64,000 nucleotides of DNA from Methylocystis echinoides (GCF_040687965.1 NZ_CP156084.1:510501-574500); one strand, 5' to 3'. Counted from the first letter of the stretch, positions 9,528-18,353 are shown. A program made the numbers and translations. The notes: generated from the sequence alone by a model not told the origin.

Positions 9528-11078
9528 TTACTTGGCGCTCAGATCCTCCGGTCTGGGTTCGCGCAGCCAGATTCGATACTCGGGCTTGAGCCAGTTGAAG
9601 AGTTTCTCGCCATAGACGCGATCGGGCCAGCAAAGGCGCGTCTCGACTTCGAGCGGCGCGCTTTTCGGCCCGCCGGCGAAGAGCCAGGACGGGAAGGAAT
9701 CGATGGCGGCGATATAGGTCGGCAGATAGCGATCGTGATTGTGCTTGCGATAGACCGTGAGCAGATTGCAATCGCTAATGGAGAAGCGCGGCGTCGTCAG
9801 CGTGTCGTAGAGTTCAAGCGCGGGCGACATGGCGCCGATGAGGAAAACGAGCGCGCCCGCGGCGAGCGGCGCCCATGCGCGCGCGAAAAAGAAATCGATC
9901 AGCAACGCGTCGAAGCCAAAGGCCAGCAGCGCCCGCGGGGCGATCGAGACCCTTTGCGTGGCGTCGTTCATGTAGCCGAGATTGAACAGCGGAGATATCA
10001 GCAGAAGAAGGGCGGAGATGGCCAGGAGCGGCCGAAACCAGACGTCGAGCCTTTTCCAGAATACGAAAACAAAGGCGAGCTGCGTCAAGCCGAAGATCAG
10101 CAGCAGAACATATTCGTCGGCAAATCCGCTTTCGAAGATCTGGAGGCGATGTGGCACGCCGTCTGCGCCAGCCCCAAGATAGGCGAGAAGAGGGAGAAAC
10201 CCGAGAGCGGACATACAGGCGAAGGCGAAGCGCGGCCGCGTGATCTCCTGAGGCGAGAGCAGCGCCAGCGGGACAAATATTGCGGCGGCGCCCATCAAGG
10301 CGAGCGGGGACCAGAGCAGGAGCGGCAAACTCGCGGCGGAAAGGGCGGCAAGATCGATTTCACGCCGCAGGTAGAGCACAGCGAGCGCAGCAAACCACCA
10401 GCCTGGCAGCGCGTGTGGCGGGCACCAGAACACTTGCGAGAGATTGGGCGGAAAATAGCCAATCTCGACCCAGAAGGCGGGGACGCGCAAGAGCGACGCC
10501 CCTCCCGTTTTGATCAGAACCGGGATGCTGTCCAGCCCGCTGAAAAAGACGAACAGAAAAATGAACGCCAGCCTGCCGCGGGGCCAGACGAGCGTGATGG
10601 CGTAGAAGAAGGCGGCAAGCAGGAACGTCGTCTGCCCGACGAGCGTGAAATGCGCCGCCTGAAGGCCGGCGATCCTGCCGACAGCGGCAGGGAGGAGATA
10701 CATCCCGAGCGGCGCGCGGAGAATGAAGTCGCCGCCCTCGTGACGATAGAACGCCGGCATCGCGCGGCTCACGAGATCGGCGAGCACGGCGTCGCGACCG
10801 AGCCAGTCATCTTTCGAAAAAAAGAGATGGCCCTCGCCGCCCAGCACCGCCAAAGACAGACCGACGCCCGCGCAGACTGCGAGCCATCTCCACTCGACCG
10901 GCCGCTCCAGCGCCTCGCCGAAGCGCCCCGCCAGGAAGACGCAATTCGCACAGACGACGCCCGCGAGCGCCAGAAGCGCGGGCAGGAGCGAGAAGCTCGG
11001 CGCGAGCAGCGCAGAGCCTGCCGAGGTGACCGCCATCGCCGCCGCGATAATATGCCAGTTCTTCAAAACGCCCCCCAA
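9528..11078 (-). CDS. Polytopic membrane protein, GT-C glycosyltransferase-like, function unknown
   Basis: The roughly 516-residue product has about eleven to thirteen hydrophobic helices separated by short loops. A long first periplasmic loop (about residues 65-110) holds an FSKDDWLGRDAVL segment with paired acidic residues, as in membrane glycosyltransferases using polyprenyl-linked sugars. The C-terminal 70 residues are soluble. I do not recognise a specific family. The start is uncertain: the longest frame opens with TTG at 11078, and a TTG at 11066 sits behind a GGGGGG run. The gene separates the plus-strand cofactor genes from mfnF and converges with the DUF447 gene, leaving 7 bases. 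Confidence 0.7.
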   Translation of the reverse strand: MGGVLKNWHIIAAAMAVTSAGSALLAPSFSLLPALLALAGVVCANCVFLAGRFGEALERPVEWRWLAVCAGVGLSLAVLGGEGHLFFSKDDWLGRDAVLADLVSRAMPAFYRHEGGDFILRAPLGMYLLPAAVGRIAGLQAAHFTLVGQTTFLLAAFFYAITLVWPRGRLAFIFLFVFFSGLDSIPVLIKTGGASLLRVPAFWVEIGYFPPNLSQVFWCPPHALPGWWFAALAVLYLRREIDLAALSAASLPLLLWSPLALMGAAAIFVPLALLSPQEITRPRFAFACMSALGFLPLLAYLGAGADGVPHRLQIFESGFADEYVLLLIFGLTQLAFVFVFWKRLDVWFRPLLAISALLLLISPLFNLGYMNDATQRVSIAPRALLAFGFDALLIDFFFARAWAPLAAGALVFLIGAMSPALELYDTLTTPRFSISDCNLLTVYRKHNHDRYLPTYIAAIDSFPSWLFAGGPKSAPLEVETRLCWPDRVYGEKLFNWLKPEYRIWLREPRPEDLSAK

Positions 11079-11104
11079 AGGAGGACGAAGCTAATCCTGA
11101 GCCA

Positions 11105-12172
11105 TTAACAATCCAAGAGCGCGAGCGACGCGGCTGGCGCACAATCGGCGGCCAATGACGCCAGGGCGTCGGGCGCCTCGACGAAGCCGGCGAAATCCCG
11201 GTAGGCATGGCCTTGCGACGTCGCAAGCCGCGCGGCGAGACCGCGCCCCGCGCCGGCGCCCACGAACAACATGTCGCCTGAAATGGCTTCGCGCGACGCC
11301 AATAAAGCGATCTGGTCCTCGATCGCCCGCAGTTGGGCGCGGGCGAGATGATCGGCCAAGGCCCGAATCTGCGCCGCCGACAAATCGCCGCCGTCCCGGC
11401 CCACGAGCCGCGCCAGACGGGCGCTCGACGCCGCCGCCGTCTTGCCCCGCCCATCGGCCGTTGGCGACAGATCGGCGACGCTCTCCCCTTCCGGCAGATC
11501 GCCGAGCACGCGCCGAACGTCCGCCATCGATGCAAAAGCCTCGTTGACGAGCGGCGTCCAGAGCCCGTCGACGGGCGCCCGCGTCGCATAGGCTTGGGGC
11601 GCGCCGCGCGAGAAGCCGGCGTAGGCCAATTCGCCATGAACAAGCCGCTCCGCGTCGGTCTCGCCCCGCGCCGCAACGGCGCCGTTCCGAATCGGAACGA
11701 GATCCGTCGTTGTGGAGCCGATGTCGATGAAAAGCGCGTCGTCGCAATGGCGCGCCACGAGTTCGGCGCTCGCGCGCCAATTCGCCGACGCGATCGAACG
11801 GGCGGCGCCGGCGACTTCGGCGCGCGACACAAAGCCTCGCGCCCCGGCGTAAAACAGAATGTCTTCGTTTCCAATCTCGCGCGCAACGACCGCGGCGACG
11901 GAGACGACCCCACGCCCCCGGTCCTCGAAAGCGTCGGAGAGCTCCGCCGTCATGGTGACGCGATGGCGCGCGGCGGGGCCAAGCTCGACGAGCGTCTCGC
12001 GGATCGGCGCTTCGAGATGGGCGAGGCCCAGATGCGGCGCGCAGGCGCGCTGGGCGACGGCGACGAGCCGCCCGTTTTCGGCGCGCGCCGCCTTGACATG
12101 CGCGCCGCCAATGTCCCAGCCGATGGTCGCCGTCACTTGCGCATTTCTCGAGCTCTCCTGAGCTAACGACAT
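11105..12172 (-). CDS. mfnF: MfnF-like protein of the hydantoinase/oxoprolinase (ASKHA) fold
   Basis: The 355-residue product has two actin-like ATPase signatures: TIGWDIGGAHVKAA near the start and FIDIGSTTTDLVPI near residue 150. This is the H4MPT-linked C1-transfer pathway family whose archaeal member MfnF couples the furan amine with the gamma-glutamyltyramine part of methanofuran. It lies 67 bases downstream of fae on the same strand, but a strong terminator separates them, so it probably has its own promoter or depends on read-through. A GTG at 12136 directly before TATIGWD is an alternative start. Confidence 0.8.
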   Translation of the reverse strand: MSLAQESSRNAQVTATIGWDIGGAHVKAARAENGRLVAVAQRACAPHLGLAHLEAPIRETLVELGPAARHRVTMTAELSDAFEDRGRGVVSVAAVVAREIGNEDILFYAGARGFVSRAEVAGAARSIASANWRASAELVARHCDDALFIDIGSTTTDLVPIRNGAVAARGETDAERLVHGELAYAGFSRGAPQAYATRAPVDGLWTPLVNEAFASMADVRRVLGDLPEGESVADLSPTADGRGKTAAASSARLARLVGRDGGDLSAAQIRALADHLARAQLRAIEDQIALLASREAISGDMLFVGAGAGRGLAARLATSQGHAYRDFAGFVEAPDALASLAADCAPAASLALLDC

Positions 12173-12192
12173 CTAGACGGTGCAAAAGAAAA

Positions 12193-12215
12193 AGGGGAGC
12201 CGTGAGGGCTCCCCT
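12193..12215 (-). terminator. Intrinsic terminator downstream of fae
   Basis: A perfect 9-bp stem (AGGGGAGCC at 12193-12201 with GGCTCCCCT at 12207-12215) and 5-base loop lie 25 bases after the fae stop. Read on the minus strand it is followed by a U-rich tract from the A-run at 12184-12193. It should end the very abundant fae message. Confidence 0.88.
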
Positions 12216-12239
12216 TCAAAACCGAGCTGGAGCCCGAAA

Positions 12240-12749
12240 TCAATTCGGGGCGAAGGGGTGCTTGGCTTCGTTGCGCTTGGCGACGACTTCCGAGGCCTTC
12301 GGCTCGCCGCGGACGGCGCGGGCGATGGCTTCCTTCGTGGCCTGATAGTTGTAGTCCTGAATCTTCTTGTCGTCGTTGGCGTCCCAGTGGATGAACACGC
12401 CGACCGAGATGAACAGGTCGTCGGCTTCCGAAACCGGGATCACGCCCTCGGCGACCGAGTCGGCGACCGCCTTCGCGACGCCGTGCTGCGCCGGGCCGAA
12501 CATCTGGACGGCCTGCTTGGCGCCCTTGATGGTGACCTTGTTGAAGAGAATCGTGTTCGGCTTGCAGAGCAGGTTCGGCGCGACGACCGCGAGAAGCGTC
12601 GTGAAGCCGTCCTTGTTGTTGACGAGCGCGTTCGCGAAGGCGAGCTCAGCGGCCGAACCGCGCGGACCCATGATGAGGTCGATGTGAGCGACTTCGTTGC
12701 CCTCGCCGACGAGCGACTCGCCGACCAGCATCTTGTTGATCAAAGCCAT
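12240..12749 (-). CDS. fae: Formaldehyde-activating enzyme
   Basis: The 169-residue product condenses formaldehyde with tetrahydromethanopterin to methylene-H4MPT, the entry to the main formaldehyde oxidation route of methylotrophs. The sequence is full length and opens [26 protein letters not shown]. His22 matches the residue proposed as catalytic in the Methylobacterium enzyme. A strong Shine-Dalgarno (AAAGGAAA) precedes the ATG and an intrinsic terminator follows. The gene sits 167 bases downstream of mtdB on the same strand, so formaldehyde capture and methylene-H4MPT oxidation are encoded side by side. Confidence 0.98.
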   Translation of the reverse strand: MALINKMLVGESLVGEGNEVAHIDLIMGPRGSAAELAFANALVNNKDGFTTLLAVVAPNLLCKPNTILFNKVTIKGAKQAVQMFGPAQHGVAKAVADSVAEGVIPVSEADDLFISVGVFIHWDANDDKKIQDYNYQATKEAIARAVRGEPKASEVVAKRNEAKHPFAPN

Positions 12750-12916
12750 GTGCGTTTCCTTTCAAAGAAACCTGACGACCCGCCCCGCGGCAGGCGTTTT
12801 GTGAATAAACCGTGCGCAATGCCGCGCCGGCCTTGAGAAGCGCTGCAGTTTCTCCGCGGCGCGCACTCAACCAGTTTCACGCGCCCGCGCCAAGCCTGGC
12901 CGCAGGCGCGCCAGAA

Positions 12917-13807
12917 TTAGACGAGTTGACGCGCCAGCGCGAAGGCGTGGCGGAAATCGAGGCACAGCGGCTTGTCCGAGGTGACCATCTGCTTGAACAG
13001 GCCGGACTCGGCGCCGTATTTAACATTGCCGATGGCAAGCGCGCCGATGCCGAGAGCGCCATGCTCGGAAATGACGACGCCATTGTCGTGCAGGCCGCAG
13101 CCCTCGACGCCCAGCGGCGGCACGGCGTTGACGTCGGCGGCGATGAGCAGATCCTTGGCGGCCGCCAGGTCTTCCTTCGACAGAACCTGAACGCCGGCGC
13201 GGGCGGCGCAGAGCGCTATCTCGTGCTTCAGCAAAAGCTCGCGCACCATCTCATGGCTGCTGCCGTCGGCCGGCGTCACCTTGATGTTGAAGCGCTTGTT
13301 CATCTCGTCGGCCTGCTTGGCGACGCGGTCGAGGCCGCTGTAGCCGACGATCGTGACGGCGGCGCCTTCCAGCGCCGCGATCACCGCCGAGGAGTAGCCG
13401 ACCACGCCGGTCGCGCCATAGATGACGATCTTGGAGCCCTTGAGCTCGCGGCCCTTCTTTTCACGCAGGACCTTTTCGGTGCAGGCGACCATCGCGCCGG
13501 CGGTGGTGAAGGAGCCGTAGGGGTCGGCGAAGAGCGACACTTCGAAGGGCTTCAGCAGCGCCTTCTGCGCCGCCTCGAGCATGTCGAGGGCGAGCACGGC
13601 GTCGCGACCGGCGAAGAAAATGCCCGTCTTCAGGGCGGCCGAGGGCGCGCGGGAGAACATGGCGTCCTGCACCAGCGCAGTCACTTCGTCGAGCGTGACG
13701 TTCGTATAGGGAATCGCGGCGTCATAGCCGGCGTCCAGGGCCATGTTCACGTCGAACGGGCTCATATGCTTCAATGTGCTGAGCATATGGAGAATTGCTT
13801 TGGCCAT
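12917..13807 (-). CDS. mtdB: NAD(P)-dependent methylene-tetrahydromethanopterin dehydrogenase
   Basis: The 296-residue product oxidises methylene-H4MPT to methenyl-H4MPT, the step after Fae. The N-terminal domain has the family segment HMSPFDVNMALDAGYDA. The Rossmann domain shows IYGATGVVGYSSAVIAAL near residues 128-145, and CAARAGVQVL and DVNAVPPLGVEG follow. It starts at the ATG at 13807, with GGGGA about 7 bases upstream; the frame remains open further upstream to 13984 but that part is not family-like. The divergent rpmB lies across a 403-base region that should hold both promoters. Confidence 0.96.
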   Translation of the reverse strand: MAKAILHMLSTLKHMSPFDVNMALDAGYDAAIPYTNVTLDEVTALVQDAMFSRAPSAALKTGIFFAGRDAVLALDMLEAAQKALLKPFEVSLFADPYGSFTTAGAMVACTEKVLREKKGRELKGSKIVIYGATGVVGYSSAVIAALEGAAVTIVGYSGLDRVAKQADEMNKRFNIKVTPADGSSHEMVRELLLKHEIALCAARAGVQVLSKEDLAAAKDLLIAADVNAVPPLGVEGCGLHDNGVVISEHGALGIGALAIGNVKYGAESGLFKQMVTSDKPLCLDFRHAFALARQLV

Positions 13808-14053
13808 AGGAATTTCCCCAACCTTTGTCTTTTCGCGCTCGACGCCCCGGGCAATTGGCGGGGCTCGGCGGGAGGACAGGCTCCGGCTCTGTCGATTTTC
13901 GATGATTCCGGGCGGCTGAACGGCGCAGGCGCGCCTGGACCCGTCCGGAGCGACGAGGAGGCTTAGAGCCCAGAACGCGGCCAATGTCTAGAGGCGATTG
14001 CGCCGCAGCCGCCGCTTTCCCCGGCCCTGCGACGGCTTTAGCCTTCCGGCCGG

Positions 14054-14083
14054 TTGACGCTCGCCGGGCTTTGCTCTTATAAG
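14054..14083 (+). promoter_or_regulatory. Sigma70-like promoter for rpmB
   Basis: A TTGACG -35 element at 14054-14059 and a TATAAG -10 element at 14078-14083 are separated by 18 bases. Transcription would start near 14090, giving a leader of about 120 bases before the rpmB ATG. Confidence 0.6.
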
Positions 14084-14095
14084 GCTCGCGAACAG

Positions 14096-14124
14096 GGCTC
14101 GGCGCTGGGGCGGCGAGCCTTTTT
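14096..14124 (+). terminator. Possible leader attenuator hairpin before rpmB
   Basis: GGCTCGGCGC at 14096-14105 pairs with GCGGCGAGCC at 14110-14119 with one mismatch, followed by TTTTT at 14120-14124. The hairpin lies just after the predicted start site and before rpmB, so it could end transcription early. No experimental basis. Confidence 0.35.
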
Positions 14125-14210
14125 CCGTCGTTTCCACCCATCCGTCGCGGCGTGCGGGCTTTAGCCCTCCCGACGTATGGAAGCGCTACACTGGTTTGAA
14201 AGGAAGTTCC

Positions 14211-14504
14211 ATGTCCCGGCGTTGCGAGCTGACCGGCAAGGGCGTGCAGACGGGCAATCTCGTCAGCCACTCCAATCGCAAGACGCGCACGCGTTTCCTG
14301 CCCAATCTCGTCAATGTGACGCTGGCCTCCGACGCGCTCGCGCGCTCGGTGCGCCTGCGCATTTCGGCCGCGGCGCTGCGCTCGGTCGAGCATCGCGGCG
14401 GCCTCGACGCCTTTCTGGCGAAGGCCCGCGACGAAGAGCTGTCGCAGGGCGCCCGCGCGCTCAAGCGCGAGATCGAGAAGAAGCAGGCCGGCGCGATCGC
14501 CTGA
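14211..14504 (+). CDS. rpmB: 50S ribosomal protein L28
   Basis: The 97-residue product matches bacterial L28: [20 protein letters not shown] at the start and a basic body with [13 protein letters not shown]. It is a structural protein of the large ribosomal subunit. The ATG at 14211 is preferred to an in-frame ATG at 14196 because AAGGAA sits just upstream and the family starts at MSRRC. The cysteine pair of zinc-binding L28 forms is not complete; only one Cys is visible. The next gene begins at the base after the stop. Confidence 0.97.
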   Translation: MSRRCELTGKGVQTGNLVSHSNRKTRTRFLPNLVNVTLASDALARSVRLRISAAALRSVEHRGGLDAFLAKARDEELSQGARALKREIEKKQAGAIA

Positions 14505-15068
14505 TTGTCGTCGATCGTCCTGATCCGACATGGCCCCGTCGCCGTCAAGGCGTCGGGGCTTTTGTCGTTTCAGGCCTTCGCGGCTTTCATCTCGGCCTAT
14601 GAGGAGGCGGGGATCGAGGCCTGCGCCCGCCCGCCCGCGCAGCTGATTCCGATCCTGCGGAGGGCGTCGAGAATCTACGCCAGCGATGCGCCGCGCGTGA
14701 CCGAGACGCTCTCTCGGCTGGGCGCGACCGCCGACGTCGTCGACGCCTCGTTCCGCGAGGCGCCGCCCAGAGCGCCGCGCCTGCCCGGCCAATGGCCGGA
14801 AATCGTCTGGCTCGCCCTCGCCCGGGCGCGCGGCGCTTTCGACCCGGCCCTGGCGCCGGCGCGCGCCGATCTGCGCCGCCGCGTCCGCACATGCTGCGAT
14901 GAACTCCGGGAGGCGGCGCTCCAGGGCGACGTGGCGCTCATCGGTCACGGCTGGTTCAACCGCGCCGTCGCGAAAGATCTCGCGGCTGAAGGCTGGCGAC
15001 AGACCGGCCCCGGCTTCAGGCGGCCCTGGGGTCATCTCGCTTTGTCCCCGCCCCCCGGCGAAACCTGA
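14505..15068 (+). CDS. Histidine phosphatase superfamily protein
   Basis: The 187-residue product has the phosphatase RHG motif (IVLIRHGPVAVKA) at residues 4-16 and a second histidine in ALIGHGWFNRAVAK near 150, as in phosphoglycerate-mutase-like phosphatases. It starts with TTG directly after the rpmB stop, so translation is probably coupled to rpmB. The only alternative would be a shorter frame without the RHG motif. Substrate unknown. Confidence 0.78.
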   Translation: MSSIVLIRHGPVAVKASGLLSFQAFAAFISAYEEAGIEACARPPAQLIPILRRASRIYASDAPRVTETLSRLGATADVVDASFREAPPRAPRLPGQWPEIVWLALARARGAFDPALAPARADLRRRVRTCCDELREAALQGDVALIGHGWFNRAVAKDLAAEGWRQTGPGFRRPWGHLALSPPPGET

Positions 15069-15146
15069 CGCTCGGCCGTGGAGCGCGCCTGTTCATCGGC
15101 GCGCCGCTCCTTAGCTATCCGCATGGGCGGACGCGAGGACCGTACG

Positions 15147-16418
15147 ATGGCGCATTTCATGTTCAGCACGGGGATCGAAAACAGCTGCCCGACGATCCAT
15201 CACGGCCGCACGCGAATCGACGAGATGGAGCTTTGCGGGCACTACCGGCGCTGGCGCGAGGACTTCGACCTCGTGCAGGATCTCGGCGTCAAGACGCTGC
15301 GCTATGGCCTGCCCTTGTGCACGACGTGGCTCGGCCCGGACCGCTATGACTGGGAATTCGCCGATCTGGCGTTCGGCGATCTCGAGCGGCGCGGCGTCAT
15401 CCCCATCGCCGATCTTTGTCACTTCGGCGTGCCGGACTTCATCGGCGATTTTCAAAATCCCGATTTCCCCCGCCTCTTCGCGCGCTACGCCCACGCCTTC
15501 GCCAAGCGCTTCCCCGCCGTGCAACTCTATACGCCGATCAACGAGATGTTCGTTTGCGCGACCTTCTCGGCCGCCTATGGGTGGTGGAACGAGCAGATGA
15601 CGACGGATCGGGCCTTCGTGACGGCGCTCAAGCATATTGTGAAAGCCAATGTGCAGGCGATGCACACGATCCTCGCGGCGCGGCCCGACGCGATCTTCGT
15701 GCAAAGCGAGTCGACGGAATATTTCCACGCCGAGAATCCAGCCGCGATCGCGCCGTCCGAAGACTTCAACGAGCGCAGATTCCTGTCGCTCGATCTCAAC
15801 TACGGCCGCGCCGTAAATTCCCAGATGTTCGTCTTCCTCATGGATAACGGTATGACGCGGCAGGAGTATAATTTCTTCATGCAGCGGCACCTGAAGAGCC
15901 ATTGCATCATGGGCAATGACTATTACGGCGCCAATGAGCACAACGTCGCCGCCGATGGGACCATGACGTCGTCCGGCGAAATCTTCGGCTACAACGAAAT
16001 CACCCGGCAATATTACGATCGCTACCGCCTGCCGGTGATGCATACGGAAACCAACACATGCGAAGGCCCGCGCGGCGACGAGGCGGTGCGCTGGCTGCGC
16101 AAGGAATGGGCGAATGTGCTGCGCGTCAGAAACAGCGGCGTGCCCATCGTCGGCTTCACCTGGTATTCGCTCACCGATCAGATCGACTGGGACATCGCCC
16201 TGCGCGAAGCGCGCGGCAAAGTCTGTCCGCTGGGACTCTACGATCTCGACCGCAAGCCGCGCGCCGTCGGCCTCGCCTATAAGCAGTTGATTCGGGACTG
16301 GCGGGAGGTGCTGCCGGCGCAGAGCATCTGTCTCACCGTGCCGCTGGCGCCCTATGGACTCGTGCGGAGCCCGTCCCCCGCGCAGCAGCAGGAGATGGAA
16401 AAGGCGCAGCCTCATTAA
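15147..16418 (+). CDS. Glycoside hydrolase family 1-like protein
   Basis: The 423-residue product has the (beta/alpha)8 layout of GH1/clan GH-A enzymes. Glu133 in LYTPINEMF takes the place of the acid/base Glu of the family's TxNEP motif, and Glu301 in VMHTETNTC that of the nucleophile in TENG. Both motifs are changed around the glutamates, so substrate and activity may differ from standard beta-glucosidases. There is no signal peptide, which points to the cytoplasm. The ATG at 15147 is preferred to GTG 15078 and ATG 15123, which add a non-family N-terminal stretch. Confidence 0.75.
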   Translation: MAHFMFSTGIENSCPTIHHGRTRIDEMELCGHYRRWREDFDLVQDLGVKTLRYGLPLCTTWLGPDRYDWEFADLAFGDLERRGVIPIADLCHFGVPDFIGDFQNPDFPRLFARYAHAFAKRFPAVQLYTPINEMFVCATFSAAYGWWNEQMTTDRAFVTALKHIVKANVQAMHTILAARPDAIFVQSESTEYFHAENPAAIAPSEDFNERRFLSLDLNYGRAVNSQMFVFLMDNGMTRQEYNFFMQRHLKSHCIMGNDYYGANEHNVAADGTMTSSGEIFGYNEITRQYYDRYRLPVMHTETNTCEGPRGDEAVRWLRKEWANVLRVRNSGVPIVGFTWYSLTDQIDWDIALREARGKVCPLGLYDLDRKPRAVGLAYKQLIRDWREVLPAQSICLTVPLAPYGLVRSPSPAQQQEMEKAQPH

Positions 16419-16495
16419 AGTCCCCTGCTCCGGTTGTCGGCCGCGGAGCGGGTCTCAACCTAATTGGCGCGCTCAACTCAAGAAAGGGGCGGCGG

Positions 16496-17563
16496 ATGCC
16501 AGGGACTTCGAACGGCGAACCTCCCGTCATTGTCGTCACGGGCGCCTCGGCCGGCGTTGGCCGCGCCGTCGCCGTCGCATTCGCCCGTCGCGGCTGTCGC
16601 GTGGCTCTGCTCGCGCGCAGCCCCGAAGGATTGGACGGCGCCGCTCGCGATGTCGCGACGGCGGGCGGCCAAGCCTTTGCGCTCGTCACCGACGTCGCCA
16701 AGGCCGATGAGGTCTTCGGCGCGGCCGAAGACGTCGTCGCCCGGTGGGGCCGCATACATGTCTGGGTGAACGACGCGATGGAGACGGTCGTCGGGCCAGT
16801 CGACGTGATCACGCCGCAAGAATTCAGGCGCGTGACCGAAGTAACCTATCTCGGGGCCGTGCACGGGACGTTGGCCGCGCTGCGCCACATGCGCGGGCGC
16901 GACGAGGGCCATATCGTCCAGATTGGCTCGGCGCTTTCCTATCGCGCCATTCCGCTGCAATCGGCCTATTGCGCGGCAAAGTTCGCCATGCGCGGCTTTA
17001 CAGACGCGCTACGCGCGGAACTTCTGCACGACAAGAGTCGCATTCGTCTGACGATGGTTCAGCTCCCCGGCGTGAACACGCCGCAGTTCGACTGGTCGCA
17101 TATGCATTTTGCGCATCGGCACCAGCCGATCGGGACTGTCTATGAGCCGGAATCTGTCGCCGAGGCGGTTGTCGGCGCCGTCGAGGCGCGACGCGCGCCC
17201 CGTGAACTCTGGCTCGGCGCGCCCACCGTGCAGTCCATCCTCGGGCAGATCGTCGCGCCCGGCTTGCTGGATCGTTATCTGGCGCGCAACGCCTATGAAA
17301 ATCAGCTGTCGAACGACCCCGTGCGCCCCGGCGATCCGGACGAACTCCTTGGCCCGGACGATAGCGATCATGGCGCGCGGGGACGTTTCACGAGCCGCGC
17401 GAAGGACAGCCTTCTTGCGGTCGACCCGGCCTATTTGCGCGGCGGCGGCGTTCTGGCGGCGCTGGGTCTGCTCGCGGGGGCGTTTCTGTGGGGACGCGCG
17501 TCGCGTCAATCCGTGAAAAAGCCACGGGCGGCTCTGCCCGTACGCGGCAGTCAGCATTCCTGA
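16496..17563 (+). CDS. SDR-family oxidoreductase with C-terminal membrane helix
   Basis: The 355-residue product is a classical short-chain dehydrogenase: the cofactor loop VTGASAGVGRAVA near residue 14, an NDAMETV segment in place of the usual NNAG, and the catalytic SAYCAAK (YxxxK) near 160. After the Rossmann domain comes a 100-residue extension ending in a hydrophobic helix (about 320-338, GVLAALGLLAGAFLWG) and a basic tail, so it is probably membrane-tethered. It follows the GH1-like gene by 77 bases in the same direction. Substrate unknown. Confidence 0.8.
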   Translation: MPGTSNGEPPVIVVTGASAGVGRAVAVAFARRGCRVALLARSPEGLDGAARDVATAGGQAFALVTDVAKADEVFGAAEDVVARWGRIHVWVNDAMETVVGPVDVITPQEFRRVTEVTYLGAVHGTLAALRHMRGRDEGHIVQIGSALSYRAIPLQSAYCAAKFAMRGFTDALRAELLHDKSRIRLTMVQLPGVNTPQFDWSHMHFAHRHQPIGTVYEPESVAEAVVGAVEARRAPRELWLGAPTVQSILGQIVAPGLLDRYLARNAYENQLSNDPVRPGDPDELLGPDDSDHGARGRFTSRAKDSLLAVDPAYLRGGGVLAALGLLAGAFLWGRASRQSVKKPRAALPVRGSQHS

Positions 17564-18273
17564 AAACGAAAAGCGACGCTGTAGCGCCGCAAAGTAAGTC
17601 GGGGAGCCATGCGCGCGGCCGAGACGGCTCTCGAGTCGAAATCGGACGCCACCAGAACGCCTCTGACCTCGACCGACCCTTCCTCGGCGCTCACATCTCC
17701 CATGTAGCTGAGGATCTGGCCGATCGCGTCTCGGCCAGCCGTTCCGGCCTTCAGTTCTATGACAACGAGCCTGCCGGCCGCATCGCGCGCCGTGATGTCA
17801 ATTCTTCCGGAATCAACGCTACGCTCGATGCCCTCGTCAACAATTGTCAGGCCGGCTTCGAGCTGTTCGATCGCTTTTCGAAGCGACGCCTGCAGGTCGC
17901 GCTCGAGGCCAAAGCGCTGGCTTGGCTCCGGCCCTACAGCGTCCGCGGCAGACTCTTCCCCGCCTGCTCGCGCCTTTGGAAGCGATGCTTCGTCCCGAAA
18001 GCGCTGATAGAGAACGATCGCGTTGCGATATGACGCAAGATTGCTATAGGCGTCGCCCTCAAAAGGTATCTTCGTTGGATTTGGCTTTCCCCGGCGTCTG
18101 TCGTCGGCGGAATATTTCAAATCGCTTATCACTGAGGCGAGACGGTCCTTGGCGTAATGGTCGTCGAGATCTCCGTAATTTTTCTCGACCCGACCCACGC
18201 GATGGAGCTGCGCGGTTATCGTCGCCCTGTCGTATTTCTGATTCTCCAGCCACTGCTTGTAGTCAGGCTGCAT
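17551..18273 (-). CDS. NucS/DUF91-like nuclease domain protein
   Basis: The 240-residue product has a C-terminal half (about 125-240) resembling the NucS/EndoMS nuclease domain: an acidic start (LERDLQASLRKAIEQLE), RIDITARD and VVIELKAG supply the D...ExK pattern of PD-(D/E)XK nucleases, followed by AIGQILSYMGDV. The N-terminal 120 residues are helical and not recognised. The ATG at 18273 follows a good GAGGGACA site; the frame stays open to 18333 but that stretch overlaps the thrS terminator hairpin. The 3' end overlaps the convergent SDR gene by 13 bases. It could act in DNA mismatch or defence processes; substrate unknown. Confidence 0.7.
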   Translation of the reverse strand: MQPDYKQWLENQKYDRATITAQLHRVGRVEKNYGDLDDHYAKDRLASVISDLKYSADDRRRGKPNPTKIPFEGDAYSNLASYRNAIVLYQRFRDEASLPKARAGGEESAADAVGPEPSQRFGLERDLQASLRKAIEQLEAGLTIVDEGIERSVDSGRIDITARDAAGRLVVIELKAGTAGRDAIGQILSYMGDVSAEEGSVEVRGVLVASDFDSRAVSAARMAPRLTLRRYSVAFRFQEC

Positions 18274-18301
18274 TGTCCCTCGCAACCGTCTCTGAAAATG
18301 A

Positions 18302-18333
18302 ATGACCCAGAGACGTGAGCGCCTCTGGGTCAT
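18302..18333 (-). terminator. Hairpin downstream of thrS
   Basis: A perfect 11-bp inverted repeat (ATGACCCAGAG at 18302-18312 and CTCTGGGTCAT at 18323-18333) lies 20 bases after the thrS stop. The minus-strand sequence after it is only moderately T-rich (TCATTTTC). It fits a thrS terminator. Confidence 0.65.
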
Positions 18334-18353
18334 CTATCGTCAAAATTTGCCGT

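Larger units (their letters stand above)
13808..14210. other. Intergenic region between divergent mtdB and rpmB
   Basis: These 403 bases carry no convincing gene. They hold a sigma70-like promoter pointing to rpmB (14054-14083) and a hairpin followed by five T (14096-14124). I saw no clear mtdB promoter. Confidence 0.6.

Noticed and set aside
9735-11108. 457-codon plus-strand frame
   Set aside because: It is the antisense shadow of the membrane protein gene, with charged low-complexity sequence and no family motif.
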